The notes: generated by a model not told the origin, from the sequence alone. A stretch of DNA of 64,000 nt from Cornus controversa (GCA_026545225.1 CM048846.1:51266270-51330269), one strand, 5' to 3'. Shown: positions 48,622-61,764, counted from the first letter of the stretch. A program made the numbers and translations.

Positions 48622-50044
48622 CTCAATGTTGTGTGCGGTTGCGCTACTTGCAATTTATAAATTTACCACTCGAACTTAAGCGAGCCAATTGTTTCATTAT
48701 TGTTTAACCTTACACACCTTTTAGACGCGAACACTCTATGCTTCCTGAGGTATAGAGGCCCGGTTTAATGAGTGAGAAGGCTTATTGCCAATTATTTGTT
48801 TTATTTTTTTATTTTGCAAAGTAATTCATTCTTCAAGAAGTTCAAATAAAAACAAACATTTTTAAAATTCTTCAAACGACGTATACCCCACAATTGAGTG
48901 CATGTGTGCATCTTTGTGCCGTTAAGGACAAATTTAGGGGAAGAACTATACAATATTCAAAAACTGAACAAAAATGTAGACTGTTCTAACCTAACACATA
49001 ATTTCCAAAAGTGCGAGTATTTTTTTGGATGTCAAAGCTCCTAATTACAAGATGCATTTATCGATGACATTATGGTTATCACTGTTTCAACTAGAAGAAC
49101 GTCATGACAAACATGAACTAAAGATGCAATATGTACAAAAATTTACAAAAAATAACCCAGTGTAGTGTGTGAAATGTATGTAAGTGTACCGTATCCCCAA
49201 ACTTAAATTAAACATTGTCCTCAATGTTTGAACTTAGCAGAGTTAGAACAATGGTACCGACGGTTTGATGAATATTAAAGTAGTGGGTACACGGGACAAG
49301 TAGGGCATCAAAACCTGCACAAGTACAAGTACATACTAGCATAACATACATGAACTGAAAAAGTAAATAAGTGCGAAAAGTAAAAGAAAAATGGCAAGAA
49401 TAGAAACATAAAGGAAAGCTGATAATATTCCATTAATTCAAACATGTGTGATACAAATACTACAATTTGTGGAATACAAAAGAATTGCTTACTAAGCAAC
49501 AAAACAAAGTGCCCACACAGCACTAGACAGTTCTATGACTATGAATTCATAAAAACAAAATACTAGAAATGAAATGAAAATACAAAATACATGGAAAATA
49601 AAAATAAAAATAGCTAAAGCTGAGGGGGCAGCGGCGGTGCAAAAGTAGAAGCAGACAAATCAAGCGCCAGTTGAAGCAGCTGCTGGATCTGTCACTGGCC
49701 TGCAATAACTGTGTCCAGACGCGCGACAGTCTGCTGACGATGCTGAAGTGCAAGCTGGTTGTCTTGCATCAGACTAACCATGCCTTCACCAATATTACCT
49801 AAAAAGTCATTGGTTTGCTGGCGATGCTCAGCAAACTCTAACTGCAAAGATTGGAGGCCGGCGCTGAGACACTCTAGACCCGTGGCTAACTAATCGTACT
49901 CGGCGCGGCTCATGGGAGAGGTATCTGAATTGGCCTTAGCCATGTCAGTATTAGTATCCTCCCTATCAGAGGCGTAAAATATCTGGATCGCCCTCTTCAA
50001 CCTCAGGGGCGACATTTGGAACAAGCAGTAAATGTGTAAGCATC

Positions 50045-50763
50045 TTACTCCACCTCTGAAAAGTAAAGTGAGGGGGGGGGGGCATCACTCGCAACCTCGT
50101 CTGGAAGAAAATGAAAGTGGGCACGATGAAGGAGGGCTGTGACCAGAAATGGAAATAGTAGGCAAACATTGGCCATCCGCGGAGTGGGACGATCGACGAG
50201 CTGCTCCCATACCCGGGACATCTGGCCCCAGATAACAGTCAGAACAGAAAACCAAAATTTGGAATGAAGGGTAGACAACACCCTCAAAAAGTCACCACGG
50301 CGATCCACTCGGTGGCCCATTGGACGTGCATTCCGTTGAAAGATTGTGTAAAAAAACCACAATTGTCGTGGGCACAAAGATTTGGTGGTGTAGGAATTGG
50401 TGGGAGGATCAAAAAATGACCCCGACACATGCGTCGGATCATGGAAGAAATAGAGAGGGTGGAAGGAATGTCGAGAAAATGGGGTATCTCCTCTCCCAAG
50501 TGAAGGTCGTCGGGCTTCTCATGGGGACACCCGATGCAAATAGCAATGTCACGAAGGGTGACAGTAATGGCAACACCGTCAACAGTGGTGCGCAATATAT
50601 CTGGGGTGTCTAATTGGTAGGACATGTTCATGTAGAAGACACGAACAAGTCTGGGGTAGAAGATTTCAGAAGCAGGCACCAAGAGACCAAGAAAATGACA
50701 CTCGTTGAGGGCCGAAAGAGACCATGCTACATATGGGTCTGCTGTAAACTCGTCGACATCCAC
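50045..50763 (-). other. Plant-transposon-protein-like frames in Athila-like element
   Basis: Minus-strand frames (50284-50763 and an overlapping one to 50045) with NECHFLGLLVPASEIFYPRL then VRVFYMNMSY and GVAITVTLRDIAICIGCP. This resembles the 'putative plant transposon protein' region found after or instead of pol in Athila/Ogre-type elements; its role is unknown, and an env-like origin has been proposed for third frames of this lineage. Assignment from memory of wording; needs a profile search. Confidence 0.5.
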
Positions 50764-51312
50764 CGAATGCTCGAGGTGGAAGTCCCTGGTCGCCTAGTGA
50801 TCCCAAGGAATGTCACAAATAGGAATAGGAGGAGTCTCATCACTTGCCATAGTCTGTGAGAACTCAAAAGGGTGTAGATAGAAGGGAACCTGGCCACACA
50901 AATTACACCCTTGAGTCAAAAATGGCTCTGAAACTGATCATATTGATTCAAAGCAAAATGTAAACTGAAAATTGTACATCGCATATATACTAATCATGTA
51001 TATATAGCCTCTCCGCTCTTCCAATCATGACCAAATGAAAAACATGTATATGAACATGTCTAAGACCCACAAAAATGGAATACAAAACTTCTAAATTCCT
51101 TAAGTAAAAGTATACACAAAGGAAGCACAAAACTCTTACCTTGTAAATCACTAGCGGAGATGGAATGCGCGAACTCCGTTCTTTAAGAGAAAGGAAATGG
51201 AGGATCTAGATGATGGGGCTTGCTTAAGAGGTCTGGACGTGCAAAAGAACATGAAGATTTGCCAAGAAGAGAGGAAAAAATGAGAGGGAGAGATGAGAGA
51301 CTTGAATACTAA

Positions 51313-51548
51313 GTGACTGCATACGCAGTCACGTGCCTCAGTGCGATGCATCGAAGTGGTTACTTCGATGCATCGTCGTTGTCAATGTATCGATCTAGAG
51401 GTTTTGATATATCGAAGCTAATGATGCATCGACCATCTATTGACACAAGGTGCGGAGGCTGCTGGAATTGACAGAAAAAATGGGACATTTAAAGATCAAT
51501 GCATCGTCGCTAATGACGATGCATCGAAGTGGCTACTTCGATGCATCG
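51313..51548. repeat. GATGCATC palindrome cluster
   Basis: Perfect hairpins: GTGACTGC/GCAGTCAC (51313-51332), and CGATGCATCGAAGT/ACTTCGATGCATCG twice (51344-51375 and 51517-51548), each with a 4-base loop. GATGCATC itself is self-complementary and recurs in between. A sister hairpin lies in the LTR at 55666-55697. Confidence 0.85.
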
Positions 51549-51722
51549 TCGCTTCCTTTGACTGGAATTTTGCAAAATTGTCCCAAGTACAAAAAAATTT
51601 AAGTTTAAGCCCTCAATTCACACCTCTCACACTCAAATACTTCAATAATATTTAGATACATTCCTTTTAGATTTGAATGGGTCACACGGAGCATGATAGG
51701 ACCGCATAAATTATTACCAAGT

Positions 51723-52253
51723 TTAACGTCTACGGCAAGACGTGTGCAGTAATTCATGCACAATATCTACCCCAAAGCATTCACTCTCAAGATTGGAAGT
51801 ATGATGAGATGCATCAAAGGTATCCAACCTGACGTTCATATTCCCAAATGAGATATCCATCACCCTGGTACGACAATTAATGCAAACATTAGTTGTAGCC
51901 AAGAATGGGCAACCTAGAATGATTGGAATATGCTTTGTAGGATCTTGGATAGGTTCAATATCAAGGACTATGAAGTCCATCGAAAAGTAAAATTTGTCCA
52001 CTTTGATGAGAACATCCTTAATTATCCCACGTGGCTGCCTCACCGATCGGTTGGCAAGTTGCAACACAACTGTGGTCGATTTAAGCTTTCTGAGCTCTAA
52101 TTTCTCATAGACCGAGTAAGGAAGTAAGTTAACACTTGCTCCCAAGTCAAGGAAGGCTCGTTTGAATTCATGGTCACCAATGACACATGAGATTGTGGGA
52201 GCACCCGGATCCTTGAACTTTGGAGGGGCGTTGTTTTGGAGAATTGAACTCAC
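51723..52253 (-). other. Athila-like aspartic protease region
   Basis: Open over 176 codons on the minus strand. It carries the retropepsin-like motif FLDLGASVNLLPYSVYEKL and the later hydrophobic IILGCPFLATT, as in Athila proteases, which cut the element polyprotein. Element context is dead: reverse transcriptase and integrase are absent. Confidence 0.8.
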
Positions 52254-52349
52254 TTGTTCAGTTAATTGAACTTTCTTAGGAACTTGGTTCCTAGATTTAC
52301 GCTTTTGAGTGCATAAGTCCTTAAGAAATTTAGCATAGGAGGGAATTTA

Positions 52350-54211
52350 TTTTATAACATCAAGAAGAGGATGATTGATTTTTACTTGCTTGAAGATTTC
52401 TATCATATCTTGTAATTTCTCTCCTTGTTTCCTGAATTGAGTTGGTTCCCTTAATCTTTGAGGAAATGGAATAAGAGGTTCATATGAAGCCGATTGGTTT
52501 GGAGTTAATGAAAATTTAGTTTCAATGATTTTATCATTTCTTTTTTCTTTTGGATTATTAGAGAACTCTTTTGAATTTATTGGAAGGTCTTTTGGATTAA
52601 AAATGGGATTGTCTGGATTTATCGGTTGCTCACATTCTTTCTCTCTTATCTTATCAAACGGATTTTCTAGCACTTTACCACTCCTTAGAGTAGTAATTGA
52701 TTGAGCTTGTTCTTTGTTGAACTCAAAGGAATAGGAAGCATTATCAATTACTTAAACTCCGTTCGGATTTGCCACCGTTTGGCTAGGCAACTTTCCACCC
52801 TCTCTACGATTCATTGCATTGGCTAGCTGTCCCAATTGGGACTCTAGTTTTGCAATAGATTATGAGTGGGTGTTGATCTTTTGAGTATTACTTTTGATAT
52901 TGCCTAAAGCTGCCAAAACCTTGTCCTCAAAAGTTGGGTTTCGAGAAGGTGATTGATTGGGAGTGTAGTAGAAACTTGAATATGAATTGGGTTGATAAGG
53001 TCTAGGTTGGAATTGAGATAGACTTTGTTGTCTAGGTGGTCCCCGAGGTCCTTGATATTGGCCTTGGTTCCCATATTAGAATTGGGTTTGATCTCTTCAT
53101 CCAGGAGTATAGGAATTTTGGTATGACACTTGACCCAGCCTAGAGTAAAGTTCATTTGCTTGCTCTTGTGAAAATTTGAGATATTGCCCCCCAAGAGGGC
53201 AATCCTTTATATAATGTGAAAGGCTAGAGCAGAATGAACACACATCATATGTGGGATGAAGGGTAGGATTAGGAATAGTAGGATTGGAGGAAGAAGAAGA
53301 AGAACCGGCCAACATAACTTGATCCAATTTCTTTTCTAAATCTTTTATCTTCCTATCTGTTGCTTGCTCCTTACGCATTTCAAAGATACTTTCAGTTTGG
53401 GCGTTAAGAGGAGCGACTATCTTATTTTTCCTTTCATTAGAAAAACGATGAGACGAATTTTCGCTCAAGTTCTAAAAGAGTATCCATGCTTCATCGGGAC
53501 TTTTTAGAAAGAATGTACCTCCACAACTAGCATCAACCATTTGTTTGTGAGGCTCCCTTAAACCATCATAGAATCCTTGCACCAATTGCCATTTGAGAAA
53601 AGCATGGTGTGGGCAAGACCTCAAAAGATCTTTCATCCTTTCCCATGTTTCATGAAAAGCTTCTCCCTCTATTTGAGAAAAGCCAATGATGGCTCTTCAT
53701 GCATCATTAGTCTTTTCTATTGGGAAGTATTTCTTTAGAAACTCTCGTTGCATTCTGCCTAAAAGTTAATAGAATTTGGCTCTAAGAAATTAAACCATTG
53801 TTTGGCTCTATCCTTAAGTGAGAAGGGAAAAAGACGAAGTCTTAAGTTGTCCTCTGCTTGTGCATTCAACTATAAAGTCGAGTACACTTCTAACAATTCA
53901 TCAATATATTTATAAGGATCTTGGTTTGGAAGCCGATGAAAACAACTAAGAAGATTAATTGTTGAGGATTTAATTTCAAAATTGTTCCTCTCCAAATTCG
54001 GGAAATGAATACAAGAAAGAGATGCATAGGTAGATGGACCATAAAAATCTCGAAGAATCTCACCGCCCAGTGGGGGTGGTAAGATCGAATTTTTGTGGAA
54101 CATTTTGGTTGTCATTATTCGCCATGGTTTCTCTCCTATGTTCTCTAAACAATATAGGGTCCCTAGAAATGCTACTATGTTGTCTAAGAGTTCATTCAAG
54201 TTCAAGGTCAC
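52350..54211 (-). other. Athila-like gag remnants
   Basis: Minus-strand pieces: an N-terminal part ending in NLLSCFHRLPNQDPYKYIDE (about 53880-54211) and a part with the cysteine cluster CSFCSSLSHYIKDCP (about 53200-53240), the gag wording of Athila elements. Broken in several places. Confidence 0.75.
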
Positions 54212-54546
54212 ACGACAACAACGGTAATGACAAAGATCTCCTACCTTGCATATAAATAAGCGAAAAACTTTAAACTATGTGCAAAAACAAAATTTTAAAT
54301 TTCTAAGTGCAAGAAAGTTAAGTACTCTACTCACAAGGAACCAAGCTTAAGTCTTGATGCCTTGATTAGACAAGTACCTACAATGAAACACATAAGAAAT
54401 GAAGATAAAAATACTTACAAATAAAGAATGTAAAGAATGAATTAAATTAAAATTTAAACTAGACTCAATCCTATAATTTAGCGATTTAACCGTAGTCCCA
54501 ATAGATTTATCACTCGCAATAGATTTAAAATAAAGAATGTAAAGAA

Positions 54547-55972
54547 TGTTGTGTGCGGTTGCACTACTCGCAATTTATAAATTTATCACTCGCAATAGAA
54601 CGAATCCTTGAAGGATATGGCTCTAAGTTGAGGGTGTCAATCCCACAGAGACTACGTAGGTATAACTCACTAAAGGTTGAGGGTTGGTTCTTGTTTAACT
54701 TACAACCGTGTTGGTTGTTGCTTACTCTACCTTGAAAGCATAAAAGTAATTTAAATACAAAGGTTTAGAGAAGAATAAAGGACTAGGGTTTGACTTCCTC
54801 GCTAACCTCATAATATGTCACACTTAAAATAAATTGGGAGAAATTCATGCAAATGTGTACTAATGACGCGTTAACAAGTCCCACCTACAACGACATTGCC
54901 AAGAAAATACACATACATTAACATACTATAATCCATCTTCAAAAAGCGTGATTTTCCTTATTTACCTAATTACCTACTTTTAGTAAAATCATCGTCACAT
55001 GATTTTCCTGCCTACCTACTTATCTAATTGAAGCAAAATCACATTCTTTAAGCGTGGACTATGCAAATCTAGCTATGCATGTTATAGTGAAAACTAATCT
55101 CAAGCCATCACGTGTAGTCCTTGTGAAACTTACAAGTGTTTGAAGATCATGTGAGGAGTTTAAGCATTCTAAGACAAGAAGAAAAATCATCACACATGAA
55201 CATGAAAAATTTGTAAACTTATAATTATATAAGTCACAAGGAAAGAGACATATACATCAAATACATAAAAATCCCTAATTCATTGAAGTTAGAACATATT
55301 TTCAAAGTTAGGGTTTGTCAAAACCCTAGAGAAGGATTAGTTGATCATGGTGGGCTCGAAGCACTCCATAGACAGAGATGGTCCCATGCTCAAAATGGTC
55401 TTCAAGGCCTTACAAAACCCTCTTTGAAGCTTTCCCTCTCTAGAACTTCACTTTCTCTCTCTAGAATTCTAAAATTTGCTCTCTATTACAAGAATTGTAT
55501 TTTTTCTTTTTTTACATATTCTCTAGCTATAAAATTGATCCGAGGCTCAAAATATCATAGAAATTTCGTGCAAGATTTTATCCAAGCAAAATTAGACAAG
55601 TGGCAAGTGGAGAAAATATTTGCAGAAAAATATCTTCAGCAGGTACGGGCGATGCATCGAAGCTGCGATGCATCAAAGTAGGGACTTTGATGCATCGATC
55701 TTCCTTCTTCTATAGATCTTTAACTTTTTATCTTTTCGACTCCGGTCTTGACACGCCATCCACTATTCCTTGATGTAGACTTTTCATGAAGTATGGTAAG
55801 AAATAGGAATGCATTGTTGAACTGATAAAGGAATCGAATTACGCCACACTCTGAGTTTGAACCTGAAATCATCCAAAACATAAAAACATGTAAAAACTAT
55901 ACAATATGTGTAGCTATGGGATCAAGATATATAAGTAAAGGCGCGAGAATATATAACATTCAACGCTTATCA
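54547..55972 (-). repeat. Athila-like LTR (right, 5' end of element)
   Basis: 1,426 bases, TGTTGTGTGCGG...AACGCTTATCA on this strand. It contains CTCTCTAGAA runs near 55430-55470 and the hairpin CGATGCATCAAAGT/ACTTTGATGCATCG (55666-55697). It abuts the CTCAA target duplication. Confidence 0.75.
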
Positions 55973-55977
55973 CTCAA

Positions 55978-57390
55978 CTATATATGGCTTTGTTCTGAAA
56001 TGATACGCCGGATTCTTAGCAAGATGAATAGCACTCTGACTGTCACTATATAGAATACTGTTCTCTAGCCCCTTACCTAACTTTTCCAAGAACCTCTGTA
56101 GCCAAACCATCTCCTTGCTCGCTTTTGTAACTGCAACATATTCAGCTTCTGTGGTCGAGAGAGCCACAATCTTCTGCAACTGAGAGACCCAACTCACTGC
56201 CGTACCACCCAAAGTATACACATACCAGTAGTACTCTTCCTATTATCCATATCACCAGCCAAGTCTGAATCAACATAACCCTGCAACGCAATACCTGACC
56301 CAGTGAAACATAATGATGTATTTGTGGTATCCTTCAAGTATCTAAGGATCCATTTTGCTGCCTCCCAATGTTGTTTGCCTGGATTACTTATGTACCTGCT
56401 CACAACTCCCACTACATGTGCTATATCTGGCCTGGTACAAACCATGACATACATCAAACTGCTGATAGCTAAAGCATATGGAACCTTTTCTATGTGTGCT
56501 CGTTCCACTTTTATCTTAGGTGACTACTCTTTAGTTGGTCTAAAATGACTAGCTAATGGGGTGCTCACTGGTTTTGCATTTTGCATGCTGAACTGGTTAA
56601 GAACTTTTTTAACATACTCTGCTTGTGAAAATTTTAGAGTACCACCCACTTTGTCCCTGTAAATCCTCATACCAAGAATCTGTTTTGCATCACCCAAATG
56701 TTTCATTGCAAAGTGCTCAGACAACTATCTCTTCAGATTATTAATCTCATCAAGGCTTGAACCTGAAATCAACATATCATCCACATATAAAAGTAAAATA
56801 ATATAACTGCTGTTAAACGTTTTCACATAACAATAGTGATCTGCCTGGCACCTTTTGTAGCCACTACTACACCTGAATCCATCGAACTTTTTGTACCACT
56901 GTCTCGGGGCCTGCTTCAAACCATACAAGCTCTTTTTTAGCTTGCATACCAAACCCTCCTTACAAGTCACTATGAATCCCTACGGTTGTCTCATGTAGAT
57001 GTCCTCCTCTAAATCACCATAAAGGAAAGTAGTCTTCACATCTAACTGCTCAAGATGTAAGTCTTCTGCAACCACGATTCTTAGTGCCAATCTGATTGTA
57101 GTCAACTTCGCAACCGGAGAGAAAATCTCAGTGTAGTCAACACCTTCCTTCTGTTAAAATCCTTTCACAACTAATCTGACTTTGTAGTGTTTGCTGCCAT
57201 CATATTCTTCCTTAATTCGATAAACCTACTTGTTATGTAAAGCCTTCTTGCATTTTGGTAGCTCAGTTAGCTCCCACGTTTGATTTGACATGAGTGAGTC
57301 CATCTGATCCTGCATAGCTGACTCATACTTGGTTGAATCATCAACCTGCACTAATTCATCATAACACTCTGGCTCACCACCATCAGACAA
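55978..57390 (-). other. Copia reverse transcriptase and RNase H remnants
   Basis: Minus-strand pieces with KKSLYGLKQAPRQWYKKFDG and YVDDMLISG (reverse-transcriptase catalytic region, about 56770-56940), CTRPDIAHVVGVVSRY (about 56400-56450), and RNase H text VALSTTEAEYVAV and YSDSQSAIHLAKNP (about 56000-56170). The rest of RNase H lies at 48376-48621, beyond the Athila-like insertion. Several breaks; not functional. Confidence 0.85.
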
Positions 57391-58147
57391 CAACAACTAG
57401 TGTAAAGAGGGTGAATACTGTTGTGTAGGTCTAGAGATTCTGGAGGATCGTCTTACTGCAGTCATAGGTGTGCCTTGTTCCACATGTGGAACTATATTTT
57501 TTGGATTATTCTGAACTCTCCTCTGCACATCATCCTCAATGATTTCCTCCAACTCAACAAACCCATTACTTTCAGCATGAGCATCTGCATCAGTAGATTC
57601 TACTGTTGATCTGTCTTTATACATTACTTTCTCATTGAATATGACATCTCTGCTTCTAATAATCTTCTGATTTTGATCATCCTAGAACCGATAACCAAAC
57701 TCATCAGTGCCATACCCAATAAAAGTACACTTTTTAAATTTTGGATCAAGCTTGCTTTTACCATTAGAACTTATGTGCACATACGAAACACAGCTAAACA
57801 CTTTTAGGTGTGAAAGGTTTACCTCTTTTCTGCTTCAAACCTCCTCTGGTAAGTCTCCATCTAAAGGAACAGAAGGTCCCTCATTGATCAAGTATTGTTA
57901 ACTGCATCAACCCAAAACATCTTAGGCAACCCAGCATGTATCCTCATACTCCGAGCACGCTCCTTCAAGGTTCTTTTCATGCACTCTACGACACCATTTT
58001 CTGCTGTGTTCTAGGAACAGTCTTCTCCATTCTGATCCCACTAGTAGCACAAAAGTCTTTGAAGCCTGTATCGTCATACTCACCCCCATTATTAGATCTC
58101 AAACACTTTATCTTCAATCCTGTTTCATTCTCCACCATGGCCTTCCA
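57391..58147 (-). other. Copia integrase C-terminal and linker remnants
   Basis: Minus-strand text of the integrase core near its DNGGEY region (about 58080-58140) and the linker between integrase and reverse transcriptase (57390-57620). The N-terminal side of the integrase continues at 61058-61500 on the far side of the solo LTR. Broken. Confidence 0.65.
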
Positions 58148-61052
58148 TGTAGAGACCGTGACCTATTTTGGTCGGTTTTGCATTTTTCGCATTATAATTG
58201 CCATAAATGCATTTTGAGGGGTGATTAGCATGTTTCGAGTGTGGGTAACATGTTTGGGAAGTGTTTTAAGGGTTTTGGTAAGTTTTTGAAAGATTTGGAG
58301 AAGTTTGACTTTTTGGTCAAACCGAGGCCCAGGATGTGACTTAAGTGGCCGTGGAAATCCAAAAAATTCTTAGAAATATTTATTTTTGAGATTGACATAG
58401 ATTAAATATTTAGAGAGTTAAAGAAGTGATTTCGAGACCGTAGGAGTTTTCAGAATCAAAAACGGAGACCGGGAGGGTACGTTAAGTGGCCGGGGGCATT
58501 TTAGTCTTTTCGCGGGCTAAGAAATTTTAAAAATCAAGGCTAAGAGATCTTAGCCATTATACATGGCTATTTCTCTCTCTATATTGCTCCCACTTCTTCT
58601 CTCTTCCTTCTCTCTAGGTTTTGGAGGTCTTCGGGTGTGATTCACGTTCCGCCGAAGAAATGAGATACGTAGGGGACGGCTAGGGCTTCCCTTTGAGCCG
58701 ATCAAAGTTGTGGTTCAACAAGGTATACATTGCTGGGATTTTGAGAAGTGCTTGGAAGGCCTTCATTTTCAAGGTAGAGGTTCTTCTTCTCTTCTAATTG
58801 TCGATTCTAGGGTTTTGGGTGAAGATGAGAGGTGTAGGTTGTGTACCACATGCTTTAGGACAGTGAGAGTGGTGGGAAGTCAGATTTTCTCCTTCTCTTG
58901 AATCCTATCTTTACACATTTGGTGTTCCTTGTGTTGGTTTTAGCATGTGGGTCAAAGTGAATGGAAGAAATTGGGTATGTAGGTGTTAGGTGCTCAATTT
59001 GGGTTTTATGTGCAAATATGTAAACTTGTGTCATATATATGATTATATGAGGAATATGTGATGGTTAAATGTATGTTAGTTCTATGTGCTAAAATTATGC
59101 ATTGAGTGTCTCATGAGTAAAATATGCTAATTTTGAAGTTGTATGCATATGAGTGGATATATGCATGTGTTATACATATATGTGCTATATGTGGTGTGTG
59201 GTGATGGGAAACATGCTTTTTACCTCTTTTAGTATCAATGAGCATGAGTAGAGTATGAAAATAAAATTTCATGTGTTTATGCATTCATATTGCATATGTG
59301 GGAAGTTGTGGGAAAATGATGCAAATGAGGTACACGGGGCTTCGAAGTGGTCCAACCATGTTGTGAAATGTGGTAAAATTATCCATTACATATGGCCCTT
59401 AGAGTGGACTCGCCATACTAAGGCTTGATGCCTAGAATCAGAGAATGTCTAAGAATTGTGAGCCTAGGAGTTGTCCCCTCACTCTATGGTAATCCTATAC
59501 ATTGCTATGGTAGAATGACCCTTCAGAGTTGTCCCGGTCATTGGATGGTTATCGGAGGTGTCTAAGATTACATGATCCTCAGAGTTGGCCAATCATGTAG
59601 GGTATCAGATGAAGACCGAGAGAGAGAGCATTTACTTTCCTTAATGATTTTTTGTTTGAACATGTTATACATGATTCGTGAAATATGCAATCACCTTGAA
59701 TTATAATTGTTGATTTGTTTGTGAGATTATGGATATGGCATGTAGTGTATTCATATGCATTCTATATAGGTCAGTGTCGAGTCGGCACTTAGGAGGGTTG
59801 GGGTATCTCTACTGAGCCGCAGTGGTGCTCACCCTTTTATTCTAAACTCTTTTACAGATAAAGTGTCAATGACGGATGAGACATGAGTGTCCAAGTGGGA
59901 CTCTAGTAGTGTTTCTGCTATCTCTTAGATGTTGTACATTTTGTGGCTATCCATACCAGCTTGCATGTGACTCCTTTTTGAGTTGTGGATATACTTGGAC
60001 AAATGTACTTTTGATGTATGTATTGGATTTTAAACTTGTTGGGTATGGAAAGACAATGGTTTAGTTTATGTAATGCTTGTGGTGGGCATTTAATTCATTT
60101 GACGACGTTTTCCTTATGAATGGATTGTGGTTGTGAAAGAGAATGATTCATTTTGATGTATAATTGAATCATGATTATGATTTTGAGTATGTGATTGATG
60201 TTGGTACCTTTCAATTATGTTATGGATCATGTATGAGAGGTTCTAGGGTGATAGAAGGTGGATTGGGCTCCAAATGGACCATGTATAGGATTGCTGGGAG
60301 TCCTGGGGAGGGCATTTTGATCGTACGAAATGCCCATTTCGCACAATCGAAACCCCCATTTCAATTTTGTGAAGTGGTGGTGATTTATGATGATTTTTAG
60401 GGTCCAGACGGGGGGAATTTCGCACAATCGAAACCCCCATTTCGATTGTGCGAAATATTGCAGGTTCAAGGTCCTGAGAGGGTGAAATTCTCACACAATC
60501 AAGATTTTTTTCGTACAATCGAGATGCCAGTTTTGCACAATTGAAATCCCATTCTTGCACAATCGAGAGTAATTCACAGCATTTTTCTAAACATCGTTTC
60601 GATGTAATTTCTTCGTTCTAGATCGAAATTGAGTGTGGTTTTTTTTTAAATCGAGTATTTTTGGATTCTCTATCCAATGGTATAAGTCTTAGTTTCAGAT
60701 TTTAAACACAGTAAGTTTTGAGGCTTGAAAGTGAGTGAATTCTTGAAAGTGTGGACAAGTAAATTTTCACTAAAGTGTATGGTTAAGGTGGAGTTGGGTG
60801 CATTCATATGCAAGAATTGAGTTAAGCTTCCACTGTAAATGAGGGTAATGAGGGTCTATTGGGCTAAATAGACAAGTTAACCTCTAGTTCTCCGGGATTC
60901 AGAAGTCGGGGTGTTATAGCAAGGTATCAAACCTCGATACTATCGTATGAGTGTGGTTAAGATCATTCATGGGGTTGAGTGAATGGGTTCGCGACCTGAG
61001 ATTCGGGGCCGGTCTGGGGGAGTCCCGGCGGTCCGGATTCAGGGGCGTGACG
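58148..61052 (+). repeat. Tekay-like solo LTR inside Copia integrase (fossil)
   Basis: A 2,905-base insertion, TGTAGAGACC...GGGGCGTGACG, with perfect TTCCA target duplications at 58143-58147 and 61053-61057, interrupting the Copia integrase. The ends resemble the sense-strand ends of the second Tekay element (TGTAAGCATC...GGGGCGTGACA). No primer site, purine tract or interior, so a solo LTR left by LTR-LTR recombination. It is related to the outer LTR at 46982-48027 and 63012-64000 and shares the block CTGAGCCGCAGTGGTGCTCA (59812-59831) with the second Tekay LTRs. Confidence 0.8.
60330..60570. repeat. CGCACAATCG hairpin repeats in solo LTR
   Basis: The word CGCACAATCGAAACCCC occurs at about 60339 and 60421, with further decayed or reversed copies to about 60570. 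At 60417-60456 it forms a perfect 17-base inverted repeat (ATTTCGCACAATCGAAA with its complement) around a 6-base CCCCCA loop. Related words stand at 63860-64000 in the outer LTR. Confidence 0.85.
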
Positions 61053-61057
61053 TTCCA

Positions 61058-61764
61058 CTTCTTAAAAGTGTCAAATACATCAGATTTATTTTTTTAAAAA
61101 TAAATCCATACCTTTCTTGTCGATTCATCAATGAATGTAACATAATATGATGAGCCACCAAGAGATAAAATTGGAAAAGGTCCCCACACGTCTATATGAA
61201 CCAACTCTAATTTTTATATCTTAGGTTTCTTACCAGCGTTTAAAAAACTGACATTTTTCTATTTTTTGAAGATGCAATCCTCGCATAAACCAATTTCCAC
61301 TGATTTAATTCCTAACAGTTTCCCCTTTGACAGAAATGTCTTCATCCCCTTCTCACTCATATGACCCAGCTTATGGTGCCACATGTTTGAACAACGCCTG
61401 AATAAGCAATTACAACAGCATTCCTGGTGTTTGTCGTGATGTAGAGAGTATCAATCTTGTTTCCACAAGCCACAACCATAGCTCATTTGGTGATTTTCCA
61501 CAAACCACCCATGAAGTTTACTGCATGCCCTTCATCATCAAGTTGTTCCACAGAAATCAAGTTTCTCTTCAAACCAGGAACATGTCTCACATTCTAAATC
61601 TTCCAAATGGTCCCATTAGATTGCTTAATTCGAACATCTCCTTTACCCACAATATTCAAAGGTTCATCATCAGCCAAATAAACCTTTCCAAAATTACCAT
61701 TAACATAGTTCTCCATGATTTCACGATGTGGAGTAGAGTGAAATGATGCACCCGAGTCAAGAAA
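61058..61764 (-). other. Copia integrase N-terminal side and protease area
   Basis: The minus strand continues the Copia integrase (about 61058-61420, with zinc-binding-type His/Cys text near 61270-61400) toward the protease area and gag. Strongly decayed; only short pieces are recognisable. Confidence 0.6.

Larger units (their letters stand above)
48627..55972 (-). mobile_element. Athila-like Ty3-Gypsy element inside Copia (fossil)
   Basis: An insertion with TG at 48627, CA at 55972 and perfect CTCAA target duplications (48622-48626, 55973-55977). The right LTR (54547-55972) starts TGTTGTGTGCGG, like the first ~60 bases at the left end; the rest of the left LTR is missing. In minus-strand order: LTR, gag (about 54211-52350), aspartic protease (52253-51723, with LDLGASVNLLP), no reverse transcriptase or integrase, then an unassigned frame (50763-50045) and the phrase whose complement is AACATTGAGGACAATG (49210-49225), usual downstream of pol in this lineage. 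Broken and lacking most of pol, so non-autonomous. Confidence 0.82.
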
